From NCBI RefSeq assembly GCF_000473895.1, contig NZ_ASSJ01000049.1, positions 174,980 through 238,979 of the forward strand: 64,000 nucleotides of DNA. Reading direction: 5' to 3'. This stretch comes from Rubidibacter lacunae KORDI 51-2 (GTDB lineage: Bacteria > Cyanobacteriota > Cyanobacteriia > Cyanobacteriales > Rubidibacteraceae). Positions 18,801-30,800 of this stretch are shown in pieces. Made by a program: the position numbers and the translations under genes. Position 1 is the first letter of the stretch, and every line of letters starts with the position of its first letter. The notes beneath the pieces are model-generated. The model was not told where the DNA came from and ran no database searches. It saw only the letters and a list, made by a program, of their open reading frames with translations.

Positions 18801-21800
18801 GGGCATCGTATTCGTAAGTCGTCTTATTACCGTTACCGTCCGTAGCGCTGACGAGGTTGCCCACTGTGTCGTAGCTCCGGGTGGCGGTGGAGCCCAGCGG
18901 AGCGGAGATTCGAATCAGACGATTGCGCGCGTCGTAGCTGTAGCTGGTTGTGTTGTTGCGGCGATCCGTGACCCCGGTCAGGTTGCCAGCCGGGTCGTAC
19001 TCGTAACGGACGGTCGCGCCCCCCCCACCATTGACCGTCTCCTGCACCAGGCGATTCCGCTGGTCGTAGGTGTAGGTTGTGATGTCGCCATTGCGGTCCG
19101 TAACTTGGATGAGGTTGCCGGGAAAGTCGTAATCGTAGGTTGTGGAGCTCGAGCCCCCACCTTCGGTCGCGACGCGCAGGCGGTCTAGGTCGTCGTACTC
19201 GTATCTGGCGACGGTGCCGTTGCGGTCTTTAACGCTAGTTAAATTGCCCGCGAGGTCGTAGCTATAAGTGGTGGAATTGCCGAAAGCATCGGTTTCTTCC
19301 GTCAGCCAGCCTCGGCAGTGGTCGTATTCGTACTCGGTGACGTATCCGAGGCGATCGTTGACGGACGCGACGCGATCGTCTGAGGTGTAGGTGTAGGTCG
19401 TGACCCCGCCCTCGGCGTCGGTGACCGTGGTGAGACGATCGCGATCGTCGTACGCGTATGTAGTAGTATTGCCGTTGCCGTCCGTCATGCTGATGAGGTT
19501 GTCTTCCTCATCGTATCGGTACTCAGATGTACGCGGGCCGTTGATGACCTTCTTCAAGCGACTGAGCGAGTCATAAACTTGCTCGGTTGTTCGCCGTTCC
19601 GGGTCCGTAACCCGTGTAAGGTTGCCCGCCGCATCGTACTGGTAAGTCACCTTCGCCGACCCCGGCAGCGTCACGCCGACCAACCGGTTCAGTTCGTCAT
19701 AGTCGTAACTCGTCGTGTTGCCCCGCTCGTCTACCGCCGAAATGCGGTTGCCTGCGTCATCGTAGACAAATGTCTGACTCGCGCCATCGGCAAATTCAAT
19801 TTGGCTGACCAAACCGCGATCGTTGTACGAGTATGTCTGCGAACCTCCCGGCTCCGTAACCTTTAACAAGAGCCCTTTCGAGTCATAGGTATACGCCGTT
19901 TCGATGTCGCCGTAATCATCTGTCAAGCGCGTTTCTGTGATGACATTGCCGCGCTCGTCGAGGTCGTACTCGACAACTCGTCCCAACTCATCAACGCTGC
20001 GAATGACCTGGTTGAACGTCTCGTCATAGGTAAGCCGTACCAGCGTTTGCCCCGACACAGGCAGCCCAAGCTCTTCGATCGAGTTGCTGCTATTGCTCAG
20101 CACCGTCAGGCTACCGATACGACCGTCACTCTCCAGTGCGTTCCCAAAACCGATCGCGTCCGGGAAGCGATCGCCAACCAAGTCCGCCGCCACCCATGCA
20201 AAATTCGATGTCGATGCCGCCGCTCCCAACAACGTGCGGAAGCTGCCATCACCATTACCGACAGCGACCGAAATACCGTTGTCGTTGGTGATGACGAAAT
20301 CGTCGATACCATCGTCGTTAATATCTGCAACCGATATGTTTTGCAAATCGAGCCCAGACGGCAACTGGAAGGGAGCGATCGTCGCGAATGGTTCTTCCCC
20401 GGAGGCGTTTTCGCCCTGATTGAACAGCGCGATGCTTAGCAGTTCTCCCAAAATCGGGGCGGGTTCTTCGTCTGAATCGGGAGGCGTCGGTTCGGTCCGC
20501 GGCGTTGCTTCCTGCCGCCCGAGGATCAGAAGATCGTCAAGGTCGTCGCCGCTAAGATCGATCGCGAGACTGTCGCCGAGGTAGGTGCCCAGCTCCTCAG
20601 ACGTTGCCCCGCTGAAGCCTCCCGTACTGTAACCACTCAGCAACACTAGATGTCCTCGACGCTCGACCTCTCCTTCATCGCTCCCTTCTTCATAGCGATT
20701 CAGGGTCAGCACGAGATCTTGTTTCTCATCGCCATCGAAGTCGATTGGTTGCACGGAAGTCGCGACAAATGTTGCTGCCGGGCTTAAAAGGCCCCCACCC
20801 GTTGTCGTAGGTGTACGCGAATCTGTATCAAAGCCGCCGCTGCCGTTCCCAGAAAGTATCCAAACTTCCCCGACATCTGAAAGAGCGACTAGATCGAGAT
20901 TGCCGTCGCCCGTGAAGTCTGCCAACGCCTCCAAGCGAATCGACTGTTCCTCGGGCTGACCCGTCCCCAACATGGAAATGACCGGCTTGGCATTCGGACC
21001 GTCGATCGTCACCACGCGATCGTGCACGCCTTCCCGCCGCGAATCCATATCGAGGATAAGGCTGGGATTGGAGTCAGATGCGTCGCCACCCAAGTCGGCA
21101 GCTGCAAACAGCCTCAGGCTGACATCAGGGCCCCCGAGTTCGATCTCTTCTCCACTTTCATCGGTGTAGATGGTTGAAATATCCTGCGAGGTTTTATTGA
21201 AGCCAGAGCTCGTATTGAAGAGCCAAGTTAAGGTTTGGTGGGGCTCGTAGTCCGGCTGCGAATCGCTCAGAACCACGATATCAGCGTCGCCATCGCCATC
21301 GAGGTCTTCCCCAAGCAAGGCACCCTGCAGCGGTCCGCGCGGCAACTCGAACCGCTTGACTTGGTTCCCAACGGACCACGTTCCATCCGAAACGCTGCCG
21401 TAGAACACGACGATCGCGCGATCGCGCACTCCCTCCTCGACCAAATCGCGTGCCGAGATAATTGCCGCGACATCGATCGCGCCGTCGGCATTAAAGTCGA
21501 TGGCAGCGATTTCCTCGCTGTCGAAGCGCGGCTCGCTCTCCGCAGGCAGACCCATCAGCGTATCGAGACGGTATGTTCCCTCATCAGACCCCGGTGTAGG
21601 CTCCGCAACTATCTCAAAGTCGATTTCCCCTTCCTCGCACTTCGTCAAGTGGACGGCAACCAGATTGCCGCGATCGTCGTACTCCATCGTCCGGAGATTT
21701 CCTATTTCATCCACTGACTGCAATAGCAAGTGGTCCCCATCGCGCAGCATTTGTTCCTGGAGACCGGCATCATCCCGTGCGTCTTGGAGCTGTCCGGCAC

Positions 21801-24800
21801 GATCGAGCTGATAGATCGTGGTGTCGCCGGAGGGATCCACGATCTTGGCGGTGGGTCGCGCGTAAAGAGCTGCCGATGGCGTTTCGTCGGAATTCCCAGT
21901 CCCTGCCTCGTCCTTGATGAGTCCTGCTAACTGCGTTAGCTCCACCGTCCAAGTCCCCGAGTCTTCATCCTCAGCAGCACCGCCGCCTCGCTTCACTGAG
22001 ATGAGCCGTCCGGCTTCGTTGTAAGTGAAGGTGCTCTTGTTGCCGAGCTTGCCGGTCTCGCTGATAATCAGGTGGTTTTCGTCATAAGACCACTCTTTCT
22101 GAGCAGAGGTCGTGAAACTGCTACTTGAACCGGGATCGACGACATTCTTGAGATTGCCCTCCTCGTCCAAAACCAGTTTCGTGACGCGACCGGCCGGATC
22201 GGTTATCTCAACTTCAGCTTCGCTGAAAATAAAGCTGGTAGACAGTCCCACTGGATCGGTTATCGACTCAATGCGACCCTCGCTGTCGTAGCTGTAGGTG
22301 GTTGCATTGCCATTGCGATCGCGAATTTCCACCAGCAGGTAGCGCTTGACCTCCTCCTCGTCAACAAACTCCTGAAACTCGTAAACCGTTCGATCCTTAA
22401 GCGTACGGAGATACCGATAGCTGTCGCCCTCATCCTTAACGCGCACCAACTCCGAGAAGTCGCCGGCAGGGGAGACATATTTTGCCCCCTCAGCCGGATC
22501 GTCATCCGTTGCCAGCGTTCGGAACAGCATCTCCGTCCCGTCGCCATCCACCAGCATCGCCGCGCCGCCACTGACGATTAGCTCTTGCAAACCGGCGATG
22601 CCCCAGCCGCTGCCGAAAGGACTGTCTGAGCCATTGACCACCAGCAACTCGCCGCGATCGAGCAAGGCATTCCCCTGCAGCTCCCGGTTCTCATTGAAGT
22701 TGTAAATCCCGCCCTTGAGGAAATATTGATACCGCCCGCTCGGCAAGTCGCTCAGGTCTGCCTGCAACGCAAAACTGACTCCGAGCGGTCCATCGACCAA
22801 CCCAGGATCGCTCTCCTCGGGATCGATCTCCGGCAATGTCCAGACATTGGCTCCGGCATCGAGTCCGTATTCCTCAGCATTCGACCCGGGTACCCGATAC
22901 GCTGCATCCCCAGAGACCAAGTCCAGGAAAGCAACTGCCCGCAATTTATGGCTACCGTAAGCATCCAGCTCGCCTTGGGAGATCGCGTAACCGCCGTGAA
23001 CGATCGGACGCGGGTCGGCGCGCAACGAATCGTAAACCAAACTCAGTCCGCGCGTGGCACCCATAGATTGATAGGTAACCAAATCGTGGCGGGTCCCGAT
23101 CGCGCCCGAATGCAGCTCCACTTCTGCTGCACCCAGCTCGATCGTGGTGGGACGCTCGTTGCCTTCTAGTTGCTGGTTGTAGCGATGGTTCGCGATCGTC
23201 GAGAATACGGGGGCATTCGCGACGATCGCGTCGGTTACCCGCAGCCGACCGGACTGCTCGTCCAGGAAGGATACGTTATCCAAGAAGATCTGCGAATCCC
23301 CGCTCAACTCCACCTCAAAGGTCAACGTTGCGACCCGTCCGCGCCACGACTCGGGAACGAGTGCACGGAACGGCTCCATTCCAAAGGTGAAGGTGGGCAG
23401 GTCCGCCTTGTACAGCGTAATGGTGTCGCGCTCGCCGTCCGGGCCTGCTTCCTCCAAGCTGACAGTCAGCGTGCCCGGCGACTCCGGCAAGCCATAGCGA
23501 TCGCTTACCGCGAGGTCGAAGCTCAGCACCTCTTCATCGGGAACGATAAAGCGATTGTGCGTAATCGCCGTCAGATCGGAGTCAAAACGCAGCGCGTAGT
23601 TGCCCTCCCCAAAGGGATAGACCGCCAACCCTTCAGCGATCGCGTCCTCATCCGTGCGACCGTTGTGGAACGACCATCCCGGCAACGCATCGCTTGCCAC
23701 CAATCGTCGGAGTGCCTCAATATCGATGGGCAACTCGTTGAGGCGATCGTAAACGTTGGACCCGGCATCGAAGTTGCCGTTGAACAAGCTTGGAATCGCA
23801 GCGTCTCCGCGTTGGACCGTTTCGTAGGTGTTGTCGAAGGTGACAGGAACATCCGAGTTGGGGTTAGTGGGGCGATCCCCGCCGCCTAGCACCGAGTAAG
23901 ACCACCCCGTGCCAATTCCTTCCCACGGCAGCTCGCCGGGGCTGACGCTATCCGCAAGCGAGTCCGCCAAATACCAAGGCGTCGTTGTTTCCGAGCCGAA
24001 GAACTCCGTGCGCGCGCGATCGACCAAGCGGCGGAAAATTGGACTGCCGGCCAATTCCTCGGCGCTGAGATCTAGCGTGCCGGCGTACCAAGCCAGCAGC
24101 TGAGCTTCGAGAGCGTTCTCGCCCCAGCCCACCCGCGAGCCGAGATTCACTTCCAGGTCGTGCGGACCGACTCCTGTATCGGGGTCGATATAGGAGAACC
24201 ACCCCGGCGCATCGCTGTCGGAATTGGGATGCGTGACGTAATACGCATCGGCGAAGGTGACACCATCCCACACTCGAACCGGCGGCTCGAGGTAGAGTTC
24301 GGTTTCTCCAGCCGCGATGACAGAATCGGCAGCGTCCCCACTCGTCACTTCTGAAGACGCGCCGCCTAGCGCGAAAAGCAGTTCCTGAAGGTGGTTTTGA
24401 ATGCGCGATCGAGGGTTGTCGGTGTGTCCGAGCTGCAGCGTCGTCATCTGGATATCGCGACGGGCCGGGTCGCTACCGCCTGCGTCTGGATAGAAGGTCA
24501 AGATCCGCTGGATCAACTCGCTGTTGACGACAGTACTGCGACCCTCGCCAATGAAGTGCAGCGGCGACTTGAACAGCGGCCCCAACTCGCCCAGCTGGGT
24601 AGCTTCACCATCCGCACCGAGATCGAGTTCGACCAACGCTGCGAAGAATGCGTCAGCCGCGGCCTCGCTGAAACCTCCATCGGGAATCAGAGATTCGAGG
24701 TCGTCCCCCCACGGCATCACTAGCACGACGGGGCGACCGGCATAGGTCTCGAAGAGGGCACTGGGCGCGATCTCCCCAATTGCCACGTCCGAGTCTGCCG

Positions 24801-27800
24801 CTAGTTCCTCCCACCGACCGTCATCGGGTCGGTAGCGCAGGACGATGCCCTCACCGCCCGCTCGCGCGACCTGATGGGCGATCGTGTAAATAGCCTCTGA
24901 GCTTTCCCCGCTGCCGTGGCGGTTGGGAATCAACGTAGCGCTGAGGAAAGACTGCGAGTCAATCTGAGGCGATGAAGACTGGCTGTCAATCTGAGGCGAT
25001 GAGGACTGGCTGTCAATCTGAGGCGATGGCGATGCAACTTCAAACGACCCGACATCGTAGGTAGTTTGCCCGCGATCGTCGATGCCGCGAACGCCGATCC
25101 AGTATGTCTGGCCGGGAGTGAGATGTAAGCGTTCCGAGTCGAGGGGGATATTGCGGATATCTCGGTCGAAACCGCTAAGGATCGCGTTGCTGTCCCAACC
25201 ATTATTAGGCGTCCAACTAGCAGTCAGAATGCGGTTGGGGTTGAAGTCGCGGAAGCCTTTCCAATCCTCACTCAGCAAGTCAGCAGCTTGCTGTTGAGAC
25301 AAGCCAAACTCGGGGTTGACGCTCGGGCGATCCCACGGGAACAATCCCTCGCCCGGACCAAAGGCACTGATAAAAAGGTCGACCTCCTCAACGCGTTCCG
25401 TGGAAAGACCGTAGGACAGGTTAATGGTGGGTGTTGTCGCCTCAACAGTCGGCAATGTCTCGATTTGCAGCCAGTTAGCGATCGCGTCCATGTCGCGGAA
25501 ACCTTGGCCCAAATTTGGAATGGGACCGTTCCCAGGACCGTCAGCACCGTAAGTGTGTTTGACTGATTTCGATGACGCACCGGGCGCGATCGTCCCTTGA
25601 GATATCGTCGAGCCATCACCCCAGTCGATGGTGTAGTTGAGTTCCTTATCCGAGTTCGGATCGGTAGCTTTAATAACCAGATTCATCGCCCGGCCGGCTA
25701 CGGGTACTGAACCAACCGAGAGTTCTAGAGTCGGGGCAAGATTGATGACCGAGACGGTAAAGGTTTCGGTGAATATCTCGCCGTCAGCGGTGGTTACCCT
25801 CAAGCGGGCCGTGTAGTTGCCATTAGCTTTGTATTCGTGTGAGACATCCCCATTTGCTTCCGTCGATGCCGAGCTACCATCACCGAAATCCCAGTGATAT
25901 TCCGTCGTATCTTCATAGCGACCGGCTTCAAACTTGACCGTGCCACCTTCTGCGATTGAGGCGTGCTCCCCAGCAGTGATGCTGCCATATGAAGGGGCAG
26001 TGCTAGCTGTTGCTCCAGATTGGTAAGTTGGTTCGGGTAAGGTATCGAGGACAAAGCTGTCGCCATCATCATGGTCGACAGTGATGACCAGATTGCCGCG
26101 AGCAACGCCCCCGTCACCATCTTCAACTCGTACCGTAGCGGTATAGGTTGAGTGAGTGACTCGAAGTCCATACGTATACTGTCCGCGTACGGGGTCGCCC
26201 TCGAGAATCGGGTAGCTACCGCGAACGTCAATTTCGGGATAAACCAAGTCGTTGATGGGAAACTCTTCAAGTTCCGGCCTGAAGGTGCCGAATTCGGATT
26301 CGTTTTTCAGCTCCTCGATCCCATCCTTAATGCGATTGACATCAAAGATATGGGTGCCACCGCCTTCACCGAACGTGGAGGATGCATACAAGAACCGATC
26401 GTCGGGGCTGAGGTGGAGATCGAGGATGTAACTCCCAGGAACCGGGCGGGTCGCGGCAACTAGCTTCGGACCGTCGTTTAGACCCAGTGGGTCTTCAATG
26501 ATGCCGACATTACTGCCAAAACGAGGGTCGTTCGGATCGCGACTGGGTAGGCCTAGTCGCGGAATATTAAAGGAAGCAACGAAAGCATAGCTCAGGTCGC
26601 TGGTAACGGCGACAGCATAGGCATTGTTGACGTCAAGCCAGTCAATGGATCTTCCTAGTATGAGGTCGGCAGTAACGCTGACGCTGGCAGAGAAGTTATT
26701 GGGGTCGTCGTTGTCGATCGCGATCGTTCCAAAGCCGTCTTTGTCGTGGAGGTGATGGGTATAGACAATTCGACTGGGATCGGACGTTGCGCTCACGCCG
26801 GTAATCCCCGACTCGATGGGGCTGCCAGTGGGAATACTGCCAATTTGCTCGTGCCAGCGTCTGGAATTGGGGCTCGTTGCATCTACCGGACGATCGCGCG
26901 GGTCGATGTTGACAACAAGCACGTGGCTTTGACCGCCATTGTCCTTTCGAGCAAACAGCCTTCGCTCGGGTGCGGCAAGGTAGAGTCGCCGACCTTGAGG
27001 GTCGATGTCAATTTTGTTCAGTCCCTGCGGTGCCGGATCGACGGCAATGGTCTGAACGTGTTGGTTGTATCGTTCGGAGAACGGGTCGATGTCGATGACA
27101 TAAACCGCACCCCGAGCCTTATCGGCAACGTAAGCGTAGCGATCGTAAGGATCGATCTCGATGTCGGCCGGTTGGGCACCAGGCGGGAGGTCGATAAAAT
27201 CCAGAGTAGCCGTATCGGGTACGGTATCGACTTGGCGGAACACCACCATGTCAACTAGGGCAATGCGTCCGGAACCCGACAGCGAAACATAAGCGCGATC
27301 GCCGCGATGAGTAGCCGCAACGCCCATCGGACCGTCGTCGTAGTCATCACCATCACCAACAGGGATGGCAGCTATGCGCTCGAAAGTGTTGCTGTTGATG
27401 ACCTCAATGGAGTCGGGTTCGCGGACGGCTCCGAGGATATAATTTCCTTCTGGAGCGATCGCGATCCCGTTACTGCGAAACTCAATGGGGTCGACGTCGG
27501 GAGAACCCGGCGCTACGTTGACCTGCTCGAAACGCACGACCTCGATTTTGTCGACCGTTCCTAGCGTTACCTCAGGTGGGATAGCAACCTCAACTCGCTC
27601 GGCATCTGCACTCGAGACGTCCACGCGATAAGCTGTTTCACCCAGATAGAAATCAACTGCTGTGAGCTCCGAAGTACCGGTCGTGAAGTTGCCGCCTTCG
27701 AGTAAGACGAACGGATCCGCATTCTCGGGGAACTCCAGTCTTGCAGAGGTGATTCCCGGTTTTGTATTGGCGTCTTGAGTCGGTGCAACAGAATTACCAC

Positions 27801-30800
27801 CGGGTACTATCACCTGTGGAATGCCCGCAGGGTCGAGCTGTACGCCCAGATTAGTGGTAACGGGCAATCCTACGCTCGAAACCTCGAGTAACGTCACTTC
27901 TCGTAGGTCTGCGATTTGGGTCCAGAAGTAGCCCAGAGGAATAAACGGCGAAAGCGACATCGCCAAACCATGGCCGATAAACATCAACGAGTAATCGACA
28001 GTAATGGGTCGAGTCACCGAAAGCTTGCCCTCAACAAGCGTCTGATGCGGTCTGAAGAGTGCATGGCGTCCGGCATATTTGATCCCAGGATAAGGAGGCG
28101 ATTGGGTACGGATCTTGTTGTCCTCTCCCACCACAGCGACTTCCTCCTGCAGCCAAGCTAGTTGCGTTTCACCGAGGTTTTGCGGGTCGGGAAGCATAGC
28201 TTCGCGCATGATGACGACGGGATCCCCGGGGCTGAGTCCATCAGGAGCTGGGAACACAAACTGCGCGCGCTCCTCCAGGACGCGATCGCCAAAGTCTAGA
28301 GCAAAGCCGCCATAGAATGTGAAGCCTACATTCTCCGCCAGACCTAGATCGACTAAAAAGTCACTTTCATCAATTGACTCGAAACTGACATCCACAGTCT
28401 CGTTCAATGCTCCTGGGGGTAGCAACAGGATAGAACCATCATCAGCAGCAATCGCGCCGCCCTCAGCACCGAGCTCTGCCCCACTCGTCTGAGCTGTCTC
28501 AACCGTAACGGGAACTGTGACCTCAGCCGCCCCCAGAACCACCGTCACCGCAGCTGTCCCCTCTGCTGTAGCAGCAACTTTCCCGTCATCATCTACTGTG
28601 ACGATCGCCTCATTCGTGCTGAAGAAGCGTGCCGTCTCGGGCAACAGCATCAGCTCCTCGTTCTCGAAGGCGGGATTGGCGATGTCGAGATAGAGTTGTC
28701 GGCTTTCCCCGGCAACCAAGGTGATGGCATCGGGATAGAGATCGAAGCCCAGAATACCCGCTAAGACGATGTCGAGATCTGCTTGCGTAGAATCGGCATC
28801 GATCGTCTGCAGGGGCGACCCCACTTGCACTACAGTTACTGCTTCTACGCCATCGCGAGCTACACTCAGGAGCGACGTTCCGTCAGCGAGCGCGGCGATC
28901 GTACCCGGCAACACCATTGCTGCAGCATCGGGGTTGTCGGACTCCCAACTTAAATACCCGGCCGGTAGCGGGACGTCCTGCCGATCCGCAAAGTCTCCCA
29001 CCACTTCCAAGGTGACGCGATCGCCCACTTGCAGCTGAGGGTTCTGATTGACAACGAACTCCAGATTCATCAACGGCTCGTCACTGACCTCAACCGCGAC
29101 CAGGACTGGCTCGGAAACGGAGTAACCGTCGTCGGCAAGAATCTCAAAGCTGGCATTGCCGGCATAGTCCGGATCGGGGAGGAAGAGTGCAGCCCGTCCG
29201 TCTGAGGATAGCCGTACGCTGCCGTTGACGGGATTGCGAACGCGATAGAAGAGGCGATCGCCCTCGGGGTCGCTCAACAGCTCGCCCAGCGGCAGTTCGA
29301 CTTCCAATTCTTCATAAGTGGAAATTGTTAAGTCGTTTCCAACTGGTGGGCGGTTGGTGGCAAAACCAAAGTTCCCCTGTAGAAGTCGGGCATCGGCAGT
29401 GTTGATACTACCGTTGCGGTCCACGTCAAAATTGAAGGGGCGATCGGGCTCACTGGCATTGCCACCGCTCAAAGCAGTTGCCAACAACCCACTATCTACA
29501 CCATTGACATCACCGTCGCGGTTGATGTCTCCAGCAATACCGAGCTGCAGGCTGAAAGCACCTTCGCTTACACCGCTGACTTCAAGAAGGTGTAAGCCAG
29601 CAGTATCGAGAGCAAACAAGCCAAATACTCGCTCGGCTGAGGTCTCGATGGCCAAAGGCGCAGAGTCGTTAAGCAATATGATGCTTGGAACATCACCATT
29701 CGCCGTAATGGTTGTTAGCTCCACACTCAGCCAGACCACACCCGTTGCCGTAGCGTTCAGCTCGGATTGATGCAGGCTGAGGGCGTAACGCTTCGTTTCC
29801 CCGTCGGAGAAGTTGACCCTCGTGGGTTGCGCGACGAACTGGTGGGCGCTGCCCAAGTCAGCCGCGATCGCCTCGATGTCGTATGTAGGGTTCGGCGGAG
29901 CCCCTGATGAGCCTGTAAGATTCATCGAGGACGCACGAGCAATGCTGTTACCGGTTTCTTGCTCCGAAGGAGAAGCGGTATCGCTAACGAGCGCAGCTGT
30001 AGGTCCTTCTGGGAATGCGGAAGATTGGCTGGCGACTTCAAGGTCAAAACGGGCAACCACGTCGTTAAAGTCTCGGTCGCCCAGACGCCAGAGGTCTTCA
30101 ATGTAGAGTTGCCCGCCCAGTCGTGCAATATGATCGACTCTGTCGGGGTTCGCCCCGACCGTACTGAAAAACACCAGCGGTCCTTTACCCTTACGATTTT
30201 TCGGGTTCTTCGCCAACACCTCAGCTGCCGTTGCGTCTTGCCCGAGATAGAAGTTGTAGTAGCTGTTCCCCGCCACTTCGAAGTCAACTTGCGTACCGGA
30301 CGCTACATCGGACGTGAAGGCGGGTTGCGCGCGCCGCAGGGCCGCCGCTGCATAGCCCGGCGCGTCTGGAGCGATGCCATCGATGCGACCGAGCGCATCA
30401 TCGACCGGAATGAGACCGAGTTCGTTTTCGTAAGCTGCCCGACGGCTCTGGAAGGTCAGGGACAGCGTCACGCGGTCGTTTTCCGTGCCGGGCGTTTTGA
30501 ACACCGGCTGCTGCAATGGCAGCCAATTTGGAGCCGGGGGAGCCACATCCGTCGTGCTCGTCCCGACCGCGACCACAAAGTCATCAAAATCGCGATCGTC
30601 CTTGGGATAGGCCGTCTCCGCGTTCAGAATTATGCGACCGTCCACAACCTCAACGCGGAAATGCTCGGTGCCACCCGGGTTGGCAGCCGGTGTCGAGAAA
30701 AACACCATCGGGTGAGCTTTCCGTTTCCGCCAGACATTATCGGGATTTTTAGCAAGAACGGCGTTCGCACTTGCTTCCCGCGTCGTCAAGAAAACCAGGC

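Noticed and set aside
15960..20050. Tandem repeats as a CRISPR array
   Set aside because: The repeats are coding YD units of about 60-65 bases, degenerate at the DNA level, with no constant repeat-spacer pattern and no cas genes.
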